This document shows positions 1 through 8,124 of a DNA stretch of 64,000 nt, one piece after another (the first letter of the stretch is position 1; each line of letters starts with the position of its first letter). Under the pieces are notes generated by a model. It saw only the letters and a list, made by a program, of their open reading frames with translations. It did not search any database and was not told the origin of the DNA. The translations under genes and the position numbers were made by a program. The DNA is taken from the NCBI RefSeq assembly GCF_016616095.2, contig NZ_CP067089.2, positions 1,922,001 through 1,986,000 on the forward strand, read 5' to 3'. The DNA comes from Breznakiella homolactica. GTDB lineage: Bacteria; Spirochaetota; Spirochaetia; Treponematales; Breznakiellaceae.

Positions 1-477
1 ATGGAAAGCCCCGTACGGTTTCTTCCGGTACTGGCGGACTGGCTGGGCATACACCTGGATACCCTGGGCGGGGAAGATGAGGTCCGGCGGTTCCTCCAGT
101 ACGCGATTCCTCTGTACCGCTACCGCGGTACGGCCCTGGGCCTCCGGGCGCATCTGGCCATTGTATCCGGGGTTATTCCCGAGATCATTGAAGGGTCCCG
201 GCCCTACTCTTCCATGGTTATCCATGAAAACTCCGGAGTGGAAACCAGTCTGTTTGAGGCTGAAAATGAGGAACAGTGTTTTACCATTTTTTTTCCGGTG
301 GAGCGGAGCCGCTTTGATGACACATTGATACGGAGACTTTCCCTGATTGTTCAGCAGGAAAAACCGGTCCACACCAAAGCGTACATCAGTTTTGTGCAGC
401 CCAAAAAAGAATGGAGAAAGGTTACCACCATCCGGGAGGAAAACTCCATGGATCTGGACGGGGTGATATTTATCTAG
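1..477 (+). CDS. Baseplate protein, P2 gpI / TIGR02242-like, 5' end outside window
   Basis: These 158 residues look like the C-terminal half of the phage tail protein family typified by P2 gpI, a baseplate wedge component of contractile tails and injection systems. The conserved core is visible: FLPVLADWLGIHLD, then RRFLQYAIPLYRYRGT and GLRAHLAIVSGV within residues 7-55. In the family this core is preceded by roughly 70-100 residues, so the Met at base 1 is probably internal and the true start lies before the window. The gene ends 12 bases before the next one, in an unbroken same-strand run of injection-system genes. The family is recognised from memory; the truncation is inferred. Confidence 0.72.
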   Translation: MESPVRFLPVLADWLGIHLDTLGGEDEVRRFLQYAIPLYRYRGTALGLRAHLAIVSGVIPEIIEGSRPYSSMVIHENSGVETSLFEAENEEQCFTIFFPVERSRFDDTLIRRLSLIVQQEKPVHTKAYISFVQPKKEWRKVTTIREENSMDLDGVIFI

Positions 478-489
478 GGAGCATTTGAT

Positions 490-2013
490 ATGGCGGAACA
501 TCTGGAACCATTCAGACGGGCAAACTTTTTCCCGGGACTGCAGGCAGGACCGGGATACTGGAATGCCATAGAGGATTACCATTTCGAGAAGGAATTGCTC
601 TACAACAAGCTTTTCCACGGATTCGGAATCGTCTCGGGGTACCTCGACTCTCTGCAGGTGCAGGCTGAAAAAACCAAGGGGGGACTTATCACCCTGCTGA
701 TTGCCCGGGGTGTCGCCATTGACGGCACCGGCCGGCCGCTGTTTCTGTATGAACCCCAGGTGCTGGTACTGGATCCGAAAAAATTCAAACTTCCCGCTAC
801 GGTATTCGTAACCATCAAATACGAAGAACAGTATGTGGAATATTATCAGAATAAAGAAAACAGCGATCTCCAGGGGTATCAGAAGCGGCTGGAAACGGTA
901 AAGCTGGACATAGTCCCGGAAATCCGGGAGCCGGAGCTGGAGATTGAACTTGCCCGGATACAGCTCGCCGAGGACGAAGGCGGCGGGCTGCACGAAATAA
1001 AAAACAACGATGATTTTACCGATCCCGGGGTAAACACCCTGGATTACCGCTTTGTTCCCTGGGCGTCGCGGATTAAAAAGGGGATTTCCACCTACCTGCT
1101 GCGCTTTTTGGTGGAATTGCTGGAGTATACCAGAACGGTGGCTGCTTCGGGCTACGAGGTACTGCCGGTTATATCGCTCCGGAATCTCCAGAGTTCCGCC
1201 ATGACCGCCAAGATGATTGTCCAGTGCGCGGGAATTTCCTTTGACGATGTGATTCACCTGATCCATCCCCTGTTTGATCATGACCATCAGGTCCTGTTTG
1301 AAATCGCGGAGTACGAACGGGAACACGAGGATGAAGGACGGCTGTACACGGCGAAAAACAGCTATGAAATTTCCAGGACCGCCATGTATGATCTCGGCGA
1401 CCGCCTGAAAAGCTACAACAACAGCTATGAAGAAATCGATCTTATCCTCAAGGCCCACCGTGCCGTAATGGAAGGACTGCGCCAGACCCTGATCGCCAAA
1501 GAAGTGAGCAGCGACGATATTAAATACATCAGCTACACCATGCCCCATGTGCTGCTTTTCGGCGAAGACCGGTACACCCTGGTGGATACCCTCAATCCCG
1601 GTTCCAAGGAATCCCTGGAAAACCACCAGTTTGAGCTGGTGGACTGCAGCCATCCCTCCACCCATAACGAAGCGTTTTTCTATCCCGACGGGGTATTGGT
1701 CCACGATACGGTAAAACGGTGGATCGGCGGAACCATGCAGTTCCAGCTGCGCAACATCATCCGGGGACGGAAAATGCTGGTCATCCGGCGTACGGATATC
1801 CACCAGGGGAATTATTCCGTGGAGGTCCGCCTGGACGGGACCCAGATGCGGGTGCTGGACGTGGACGGGGTCGATACGAAACAGCGCTGGCGGAATCTGT
1901 TTGTGGTTTACGACGAGGGTGAGGTAAAAGAAAACGCGGGTCTGATCCGGTTCAGCATCGGGGAAAAAGGCCGTGACAATACGGGAACAATTTGGATCTA
2001 CCAGATTCTGTAA
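490..2013 (+). CDS. CIS-locus protein of 507 aa, possible baseplate/TssK-like component
   Basis: I do not recognise a named family with certainty. The N-terminus (residues 1-100) has an FFPG start, a conserved-looking Y-H-E-L-N-HG.G.V.G pattern, then a beta-rich stretch ending in GVAIDGTGRPLFL. I recall similar segments from uncharacterised proteins in contractile injection loci. The layout also recalls the N-terminal shell domain of type VI baseplate protein TssK, followed by a helical middle (about 190-350) and a beta-rich C-terminal domain (about 375-507) that could bind a partner or a sugar. No signal peptide or membrane segment is visible. An AGGGAG ribosome site lies 8-9 bases before the ATG. 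Its place between gpI and the sheath cluster suggests a baseplate or docking role, which is inference. Confidence 0.6.
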   Translation: MAEHLEPFRRANFFPGLQAGPGYWNAIEDYHFEKELLYNKLFHGFGIVSGYLDSLQVQAEKTKGGLITLLIARGVAIDGTGRPLFLYEPQVLVLDPKKFKLPATVFVTIKYEEQYVEYYQNKENSDLQGYQKRLETVKLDIVPEIREPELEIELARIQLAEDEGGGLHEIKNNDDFTDPGVNTLDYRFVPWASRIKKGISTYLLRFLVELLEYTRTVAASGYEVLPVISLRNLQSSAMTAKMIVQCAGISFDDVIHLIHPLFDHDHQVLFEIAEYEREHEDEGRLYTAKNSYEISRTAMYDLGDRLKSYNNSYEEIDLILKAHRAVMEGLRQTLIAKEVSSDDIKYISYTMPHVLLFGEDRYTLVDTLNPGSKESLENHQFELVDCSHPSTHNEAFFYPDGVLVHDTVKRWIGGTMQFQLRNIIRGRKMLVIRRTDIHQGNYSVEVRLDGTQMRVLDVDGVDTKQRWRNLFVVYDEGEVKENAGLIRFSIGEKGRDNTGTIWIYQIL

Positions 2014-2081
2014 CAGGGAATACGGGCTAAGGAGTATGCGCATAAATGCGCTTCCGATTCAAAAGGATACTAGGAGTATTC

Positions 2082-2447
2082 ATGGGTTTTAAATATTGCA
2101 AGGAAGGCCATGTGATGGATCCTTCCTGGAAACAGTGTCCCGTATGTCTGGCGCCGCTCCGCGGCTGGCTGGTACAGCTTAAGGATAATCTTCCGGGAAC
2201 GGTCTATACCATACATGAAGGAAAATCGTTTATCGGCAGCGGCGCGGACTGCGAAATACGTATCCTTGACGGAAACTTAAGCCGGCAGCATGCCTACATG
2301 ACCATCGCGGATTCAATCTGTTCCATTGTGGATCTCGGAAACGGGGCGCTTATCAAGGTTAACAACTGCGAGACGGTAAAGACCACCCTGATTGACGGGG
2401 ATGTAATCCAGCTTGGGGATCTGAGTTTTAAAATAAAATTGCTCTAG
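2082..2447 (+). CDS. Small FHA-domain protein with N-terminal zinc-knuckle motif
   Basis: This 121-residue protein carries a forkhead-associated (phosphothreonine-binding) domain from about residue 45 to the end, with the signature SRQHA around residues 67-71 and VDLGNG around 83-88. The usual Gly-Arg of the first strand reads IGSG, so phosphopeptide binding may be weakened or altered. Residues 6-22 form a Cys-rich knuckle (C6, then CPVC at 19-22) resembling half of a zinc ribbon. An open frame extends upstream to 2046, but the ATG at 2082 has a GGAG ribosome site and starts directly before the conserved part, so I chose it. FHA proteins regulate type VI secretion after translation; the same role here is inferred from position between baseplate and sheath genes. 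Confidence 0.75.
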   Translation: MGFKYCKEGHVMDPSWKQCPVCLAPLRGWLVQLKDNLPGTVYTIHEGKSFIGSGADCEIRILDGNLSRQHAYMTIADSICSIVDLGNGALIKVNNCETVKTTLIDGDVIQLGDLSFKIKLL

Positions 2448-2455
2448 GGGGAATA

Positions 2456-3625
2456 ATGAGAAAGACCCGCCGTATACCTGTGTTTGGTTTTTTATTTCTG
2501 TTTATGTTCTCCATGTCCGCTGTTCTTAACGCCCAGGAAGAAAAAAGCAAACTCTCAATAAAGATTGACCAGATAATTTCGGATGATTTTCCCAATATAC
2601 GAGCCTATGCGGTTATCCAGGATGACAAGGGAGAAGTTCTTACCGGACTGTCGCCGGGGCTTTTCCAGTTCCGGATTGATTCCATGGAGACCGAGCTCAA
2701 GTCACAGATAACCCCCTTTGCCATGAAAGAGGCTCCCATTGACTACAGCATAATATTTTCCAACAACGGAATCATGGAAGGGGAGCCCCTGGATTTCCAG
2801 AAAAACGCGCTCCTGCAGTTTATCGACACCATGAAAGCCTCCGACCGGCTGTCCCTGTATACCATCGGCGAGGAAGCGGGAATAATTTTTGAGGAGATGG
2901 GAAAAGAAGACATCGATCCCGCCATGGTCAACAGTGTGGAAATCAGCTCGGTGCAGCCCCGGGTATACGATTCGGTGATCAATGTGGTGCGTAAGGTCCA
3001 GCGGAGGCATACCGACCGCAGGGTCATCATAATCATATCCGACGGACGGGATCAGAACAGCCGGTTTACCAAGGACCAGATGAATACGGTACTGGGTGAA
3101 GCGGATATTCCGATCTATGCCATAGGCATCCGGGTACTCAATACCCAGAGCCTCAGCAATCTCAACGAAATGGCGGACTTTACCGGGGGATCGTATATAT
3201 ACTCAACCCGGCTCGCGGATATTCCCGATAACCTGAAGCGGATTAATTCGCGGATTACCCAGCCCTACATTATTGACCTGAAGATCCGCAAAATGAAAGC
3301 CGATGAATTGCCCCACGTCCTGGAAGTTTCCGTTAATACCAGCGACAGCAGCGGCAAAGGACAGAAAACCTTTGTCGCGGTTAAGGTTCCGGTGCCCCGG
3401 TGGGTGCGCTGGACCATACTGATCGCCGCCGCGGCGGCAATCGCGGCGGCGGTGGTGGTGACCATTATTCTCCGTATTAAAAAACGCCACCGCATGGGAA
3501 TAACCAAACGGAAATGCCCGGAGTGCCGCAACCGTATGAAGGACACCTGGGACTCCTGTCCGTTCTGCCGGTATCTTCCGGAAAAAAAGAAGAAAAAGAA
3601 ACACAAGGGAAAGAGTGATGCCTGA
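2456..3625 (+). CDS. Exported VWA-domain protein with TM segment and C-terminal zinc ribbon
   Basis: The 389-residue protein begins with a signal peptide (hydrophobic residues 8-26, cleavage likely after VLNA). A von Willebrand A domain follows at about 95-270, recognisable by the RRVIIIISDGRD strand. The metal-site strand reads DYSIIFSNNG rather than DxSxS, so the metal site looks degenerate. A transmembrane helix lies near residues 314-340, followed by a basic stretch and a Cys4 ribbon (CPEC...CPFC) at about 353-372. That places the VWA domain outside the cytoplasmic membrane and the ribbon inside. The gene overlaps the sheath start by 8 bases, implying coupled translation. It may anchor or sense the injection machine at the membrane, which is inference. 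Confidence 0.72.
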   Translation: MRKTRRIPVFGFLFLFMFSMSAVLNAQEEKSKLSIKIDQIISDDFPNIRAYAVIQDDKGEVLTGLSPGLFQFRIDSMETELKSQITPFAMKEAPIDYSIIFSNNGIMEGEPLDFQKNALLQFIDTMKASDRLSLYTIGEEAGIIFEEMGKEDIDPAMVNSVEISSVQPRVYDSVINVVRKVQRRHTDRRVIIIISDGRDQNSRFTKDQMNTVLGEADIPIYAIGIRVLNTQSLSNLNEMADFTGGSYIYSTRLADIPDNLKRINSRITQPYIIDLKIRKMKADELPHVLEVSVNTSDSSGKGQKTFVAVKVPVPRWVRWTILIAAAAAIAAAVVVTIILRIKKRHRMGITKRKCPECRNRMKDTWDSCPFCRYLPEKKKKKKHKGKSDA

Positions 3626-5360
3626 AACGACGGTCCCCGGTATATACGTTACCGAACAGCAATACACCCTCAATCCGCTGCATATCGATGCCCGGTGTGT
3701 AACCGGTTTCGTGGGAATCGCGGAACGGGGACCGCTCCATTCGCCGGTACAGATCCGAAGCTTCGACGAATACCTTAAAATCTTCGGGGCCTTTGATACC
3801 GCGGGCAACCTGCCCTTCTCGGTGTACAACTATTTTAAATGCGGCGGCGCAGAATGTATTATTGTCCGGGTAGCCGACGAAACCAACGCCAGAAAAGCCC
3901 GTCTCCGGATGAAGTGCCAGAACGGAGGGTTCCAGCTGGAAGCGAAATCCGAAGGGATCTGGGGGAACTACATTAAAGCCCGCGTCTGGCACGAGACCGA
4001 CGCCGCGGCTCCCGTCCGCGGGGCCGACGGGGAGGAAGGAAACTGGATCGAATTGGAAAACCGGGAAATCCGGGAACAGGATATTCTCCGAATCTCCCTT
4101 TCCGGCCGGAGCGTCTACCGCACGGTGGTACGCAAAGAAAATGATATCTGCCACCTCGACAAACCCCTGAGGCTGCTCCGGGGAATCAAGGATCCGTCCG
4201 CGGATATAAAGGCGGAAAAGGCCTTTGTATCCCTGAGCCTCAGCTGCAAGGGAAAGACAGAAAACTATCTGCACCTTTCAACGAACCCCGCGTCGGAGCG
4301 GTACCTGGTTTCGTATGTCAATGAACGCTCCCGGCTGTGTGTCCTGCATCCGGACCAGCCAGAGGGAATCATCACCCCCTTCTTTGAACAGACCGCATCG
4401 GGAGGAAACGACGGGATCGCCGAAATTTCTCCCGGGGATTTTATCGGCCATTACAACGGCCTTAACGACCACCGCGGCCTGGGCGCGCTGGAAAGCAGGG
4501 ACGATATATCCCTGATCGCGGCGCCGGATATCCCCTGGCTGCTGGGGCAGGCGGGGAAAACCCCGGAAGAACGGGAACAGGGTGTATTCGCTGTTCAGTC
4601 CGCTATGGTGGAACAGGCGGAACGCTTCCCCGGAAGGTTCGCGGTGCTGGATATTCCCGGCGTATTTGACAGCCTCAAAGCCATGCAGTGGGCGAAGAAA
4701 TTCGACAGCCCTTCGGCGGCAGCGTATTATCCGTCCATCGATGTGATCGACCCACTGGATCCCCAGGGATTCAAAACCGTCAGGATTCCGCCTTCGGGGG
4801 CGATCTGCGGAAGCATTGTCGCCACGGACAGCGAAAAAGGAATTTTCCACGCCCCGGCGAATACCACCCTCCAGGGCGCGGTGGGACTTTCATCCCGCAT
4901 AGAGGACCGGGAGTACGAACTGCTCTACCCCGCCGGAGTCAATCTGCTGAAGTATTTTCCCGGCAGGGGAATCAAGATATGGGGGGTGCGGACCCTGTCG
5001 TCGGACCCGGAATGGAAATACATCAACGTCCGGCGGACCTTTTCGGCGATCTGCAAAAGCCTTAAACAGGGAACCCAGTGGGCCGTCTTTGAACCGAACG
5101 ACAAAAATCTGCGCAAGCGTCTGGTCCGGCAGGTATCGGGATTCCTCCTGGACCTGTGGCTTAAGGGCTACCTGGCGGGAAGCACCGCGGAGCAGGGTTT
5201 TTTCGTCCGCTGCGACGAGGAACTGAATCCGCCGGAAAATATCGACCAGGGGATCCTCACCTTTGAGGCGGGCCTCGCCATCACGAAACCAGCGGAATTT
5301 TTTACTATTTTTATCACCGCCGAAAAAGAAGGCGCCAGTGTATATATCGAAGAATCCTAA
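3618..5360 (+). CDS. Contractile tail sheath protein
   Basis: This 580-residue protein is the sheath whose contraction drives the inner tube outward. The family C-terminal domain is clear: AAAYYPSIDVIDP near residue 375, IPPSGAICGSI, then FHAPANTTLQGAVGL and GVNLLKYFPGRGIKIWGVRT, running to FEAGLAITKPAEFFTIFI near the end. The N-terminus has the usual VPGIYVTE start and residues 25-60 carry the FVGIAERGPLHSPVQI segment of phage sheaths. An extra domain at about 90-260 would lie on the outer surface. A GTG at 3615 directly precedes the ATG at 3618; the ATG fits better with AAGGGAAAGAG upstream. Only one sheath gene is seen here, whereas Afp/PVC systems carry several. Confidence 0.93.
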   Translation: MPETTVPGIYVTEQQYTLNPLHIDARCVTGFVGIAERGPLHSPVQIRSFDEYLKIFGAFDTAGNLPFSVYNYFKCGGAECIIVRVADETNARKARLRMKCQNGGFQLEAKSEGIWGNYIKARVWHETDAAAPVRGADGEEGNWIELENREIREQDILRISLSGRSVYRTVVRKENDICHLDKPLRLLRGIKDPSADIKAEKAFVSLSLSCKGKTENYLHLSTNPASERYLVSYVNERSRLCVLHPDQPEGIITPFFEQTASGGNDGIAEISPGDFIGHYNGLNDHRGLGALESRDDISLIAAPDIPWLLGQAGKTPEEREQGVFAVQSAMVEQAERFPGRFAVLDIPGVFDSLKAMQWAKKFDSPSAAAYYPSIDVIDPLDPQGFKTVRIPPSGAICGSIVATDSEKGIFHAPANTTLQGAVGLSSRIEDREYELLYPAGVNLLKYFPGRGIKIWGVRTLSSDPEWKYINVRRTFSAICKSLKQGTQWAVFEPNDKNLRKRLVRQVSGFLLDLWLKGYLAGSTAEQGFFVRCDEELNPPENIDQGILTFEAGLAITKPAEFFTIFITAEKEGASVYIEES

Positions 5361-5372
5361 AGGAGGCATTGA

Positions 5373-5813
5373 ATGTCGGATGATAAACGGTTGAGTTCAT
5401 ATCTTTTTACCATTGAGATCGATGGTATCGAGACTGCCCGGTTCCAGAAATGCGAAGGGCTTGAGGCGGAAACCTACGTGTATGAAATAGAAGAAGGGGG
5501 ACTCAATACTTCGACCCACAAATTCTACGGCCGCACCCGGTATCCGAATCTGATTCTTGAAAAGGGCATTACCGAAAATGAGGCTTTGTTCAAATGGTAC
5601 AAAGAAACCGTTTTGGAAGACCGCAAGATCGAACGGAAAAACGGGTCCATCATCCTCAAGGACACGGAAAACAACGAAGTCAAACGGTGGAATTTTTTCC
5701 GGGCCTTTCCCTGCCGGTGGATCGGTCCCAGGCTCGAAACCAATATGGGCAGCGATTACGCCCTGGAACGGATCGAAATAACCCATGAAGGTCTGATGGT
5801 GGACGGCAATTAA
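5373..5813 (+). CDS. Inner tail tube protein, T4 gp19 / TIGR02241 family
   Basis: At 146 residues this is the size of phage and injection-system tube subunits, which stack as hexameric rings inside the sheath. Family features are the N-terminal FTIEIDGIETARFQKCEGLEAE, read here as strands plus a G-L-E turn, the central KWYKETV...ERKNGSIIL segment, and the C-terminal YALERIEITHEGL ending. An AAAGGAGG ribosome site lies ahead of the ATG, 12 bases after the sheath stop, which suits high expression of a major structural protein. Afp/PVC loci usually carry two or more tube paralogues; only this one is present here. The call is secure. Confidence 0.93.
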   Translation: MSDDKRLSSYLFTIEIDGIETARFQKCEGLEAETYVYEIEEGGLNTSTHKFYGRTRYPNLILEKGITENEALFKWYKETVLEDRKIERKNGSIILKDTENNEVKRWNFFRAFPCRWIGPRLETNMGSDYALERIEITHEGLMVDGN

Positions 5814-5867
5814 AGAGCCGGACTATGCCCGGCTAAAAAAAGAAAAATAAAATCCCAGGAGGGAAAC

Positions 5868-6488
5868 ATGGCACTGGAAAAAGCGGTAATTACAAATCTC
5901 GATACCAATGATGAAATACCGGTTCTTTTTAATCCCAAGGAATACGTAATAGAAAAGAAAACGCCCTGGTCCGAAATGAATGTCTTCGGCCTGGATTCAC
6001 CGCCGGTGCAGTTTACCATGGGCGAACGGAAACGGCTGACCATGGAGCTGTTCTTCGACACATCCGAGGAAAAAACCGATGTCAGGGAACACACCAACAA
6101 GATCGAAAACCTTATGATGGTCAACGCCCAGGAGCACCGGCCGCCGATTCTCCGTTTTTCCTGGGGGAACCTGAGCTTTGAGTGTGTCCTGGAAGACCTG
6201 GTGCAGCGGTTTACCCTGTTCACCAATGACGGGACACCCCTGCGCGCTATCCTCAAGGTGGTGTTTAAGGAATACGCCACCGCGGCGGCCCAGCTGTCCA
6301 ATACCCGCCGGGAATCCGCGGATCATACCAAGCGGATGGTTATCCGGGAGGGCGAATCCATTTCGTCCATCGCGGCCCGGGAGTACAACGATCCCGGCAA
6401 GTGGCGGGTCATCGCCGAGGCAAACCATATTGAAGATCCCGAAAACGTAAAACCGGGAACCATCGTCGAACTTCCGCCTTTGTACTAA
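5868..6488 (+). CDS. LysM-containing CIS baseplate protein (Afp7/Pvc7-like, P2 gpX-like)
   Basis: The 206-residue protein has an N-terminal CIS tube-associated domain (about 1-135; the segment VLFNPKEYVIEKK near residue 20 is typical) and a C-terminal LysM motif (about 155-205: VIREGESISSIAAREY, then NDPGKWRVIAEANHI and PGTIVELPPL). In phages and injection systems such proteins connect the tube end to the hub, with LysM acting as an assembly module rather than a free peptidoglycan binder. The ribosome site CCAGGAGG precedes the ATG. It is followed 12 bases later by the hub gene, the same order (tube, LysM, gpD) as in Mu-like and P2-like tails. Confidence 0.9.
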   Translation: MALEKAVITNLDTNDEIPVLFNPKEYVIEKKTPWSEMNVFGLDSPPVQFTMGERKRLTMELFFDTSEEKTDVREHTNKIENLMMVNAQEHRPPILRFSWGNLSFECVLEDLVQRFTLFTNDGTPLRAILKVVFKEYATAAAQLSNTRRESADHTKRMVIREGESISSIAAREYNDPGKWRVIAEANHIEDPENVKPGTIVELPPLY

Positions 6489-6500
6489 CGGGGAGCGGCC

Positions 6501-7550
6501 ATGAGCGAAAACAAGCATTTAACACCGGTCTGGATTATTTACGTTGACGGGAAACGGCTCGATGTGAAGCACGAAGGAGCCCTCAGGAGGATCACCGTCA
6601 ATGACCGGCTCAACGGCGTTTCAACCTTTTCGGTACTCTTTGATACCACCGAAACCAAGGTCCGTGATCTGGGACTGATTTCCCTGGAAAGCGAAATCTC
6701 GATTCACATTGGATACAAGGACGATGTGGAGGAGCTCTTTTCCGGGGAGGTTCTGGCATTCCGGGCGGTATTCCCCGAATACGGAACGGAACAGCTGGAA
6801 GTTACCGGCTGTAATGTGCTTCACAAACTGGCCCGGGGTTCGAGTTACCGCAGCTTTGAGGAACAGTCCCCTTCGGATATTATTTCCGGCCTGATCGATT
6901 CCTATTCCCTTAAGGCGGATGTGGACAGCTTCGGCACGGCCCAGCCCTTCTCCTCCGAGGAAGGCTTAAGTGATTACGAATACCTGATGCGGGTAGCCGG
7001 AGCGTACGGCAAGGATGTGTTCGCCGACAAGACCACGGTCTATGTGAAGGATGAAATCAGCGTCCGCAGCGACGAAGTTATTTTCGAGTGGGGAAAGAGC
7101 CTGATCAGCTTTGAGGCGGAACAGAACATCCGGAACCTGCTTTCCCGGTGCGACTACATCGGCTGGGATCCCCTCAAGAACGAATCCTTTACCGGCGGCG
7201 CCGCCCTTTCGGACATTGCCCATACTGTGGGCGGTTCCAGCGACTGGACCGGCGTATCCAAAGGCGGGGGCGGAAAATTCACGGCCCTTGCCGCGGACTT
7301 CGGACTCAAGGACGCGGACGACGCGAAACAGCAGGCGGCGGGGATGCTCCAGAAGAATTCATTTTCATTCGGGCGGGCCTCGGGCAGCGCCGAGGGAAAC
7401 TACAAACTCCGGCCGGGCATGCGGGTGACCATCAAGATGGTGGGTGAAGCATTTGAGGGCGAATACATCGCCGATTCAGTATGCCACCGCTTCGACCACC
7501 GGTCTGGATACGTCACGGAGTTCGGCCTTAAACGGAACATGTGTCCGTGA
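6501..7550 (+). CDS. Baseplate hub protein, phage late control gpD-like
   Basis: This 349-residue protein matches the gpD/gp27-type hub that forms the collar on which the spike sits. It starts with strands such as WIIYVDGKRL and RITVNDRLNG, contains the GYKDDVEELFSGEV segment near residue 70, and ends with the swapped-barrel region KLRPGMRVTIKM...GEYIADSVCHRFDHRSGYVTEFGL. In PVC/Afp8 and in VgrG proteins this domain is fused to the gpV spike; here it is separate and the spike gene lies 2.2 kb further on. Its stop overlaps the start of the activase gene by 10 bases, implying translational coupling. Confidence 0.9.
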   Translation: MSENKHLTPVWIIYVDGKRLDVKHEGALRRITVNDRLNGVSTFSVLFDTTETKVRDLGLISLESEISIHIGYKDDVEELFSGEVLAFRAVFPEYGTEQLEVTGCNVLHKLARGSSYRSFEEQSPSDIISGLIDSYSLKADVDSFGTAQPFSSEEGLSDYEYLMRVAGAYGKDVFADKTTVYVKDEISVRSDEVIFEWGKSLISFEAEQNIRNLLSRCDYIGWDPLKNESFTGGAALSDIAHTVGGSSDWTGVSKGGGGKFTALAADFGLKDADDAKQQAAGMLQKNSFSFGRASGSAEGNYKLRPGMRVTIKMVGEAFEGEYIADSVCHRFDHRSGYVTEFGLKRNMCP

Positions 7551-8113
7551 AGGTTCACCGGATAATTCCCGTATCCCGGGTCAACGGCCCGGGAGCGCGG
7601 TTTACCCTCTGGGTCCAGGGATGCTCCCGGGGTTGTCCGGGCTGCTTCAATCCCCTTACCCACGGGGACGGCGGGACCGATATGACCGCGGAGGCCATTA
7701 TCCGGAAAATCCCCGCCGGGGACGTAACGGGCATCACCGTGTCCGGGGGAGAACCCTTTGAGCAGCCCGGGGAACTGGCCCTGCTCCTGGAAGCCGCCGG
7801 CAAAAAAGGCCTCCACCGGCTGGTCTATACGGGATTCACCTATGAGGAACTGACGGCAATGGAAAATGAAGCCATCACCGGGGCGCTGAAATTTACAGAC
7901 ATTCTCATAGACGGCCCCTACCGGGAGGACATCCCCCCCGCAAGCCCCTGGACCGGTTCGGGTAATCAGCGGATCCTGGAACTGGAAAACGGCGCCATCC
8001 GTTCGGTTTTATCCGATACGGCCGAATCACCCGGAGACGGGGAAATCATCATCACCGAAACCGGAGCCGTCATCGCCACCGGTATATTCAACAGCGCTGA
8101 AATAACGCAGTAA
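7541..8113 (+). CDS. NrdG/PflA-like radical-SAM glycyl-radical activase inside the CIS locus
   Basis: The 190-residue protein carries the CxxxCxxC iron-sulfur motif of radical-SAM activases in GCSRGCPGCFNP (near residues 28-39), preceded by FTLWVQG as in anaerobic ribonucleotide reductase activase NrdG, and the SAM-binding GGEPFEQP motif near 69-76. Typical NrdG is about 155 residues; the extra C-terminal 35 residues are of unknown use. It starts with GTG at 7541 (a second GTG at 7547 is possible), inside the end of the hub gene, so it is translationally coupled. No glycyl-radical enzyme is encoded in the window. It may activate a distant NrdD-like enzyme or modify a component of this locus; sequence alone cannot decide. 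Confidence 0.78.
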   Translation: MSVKVHRIIPVSRVNGPGARFTLWVQGCSRGCPGCFNPLTHGDGGTDMTAEAIIRKIPAGDVTGITVSGGEPFEQPGELALLLEAAGKKGLHRLVYTGFTYEELTAMENEAITGALKFTDILIDGPYREDIPPASPWTGSGNQRILELENGAIRSVLSDTAESPGDGEIIITETGAVIATGIFNSAEITQ

Positions 8114-8124
8114 CGAGGAACACC

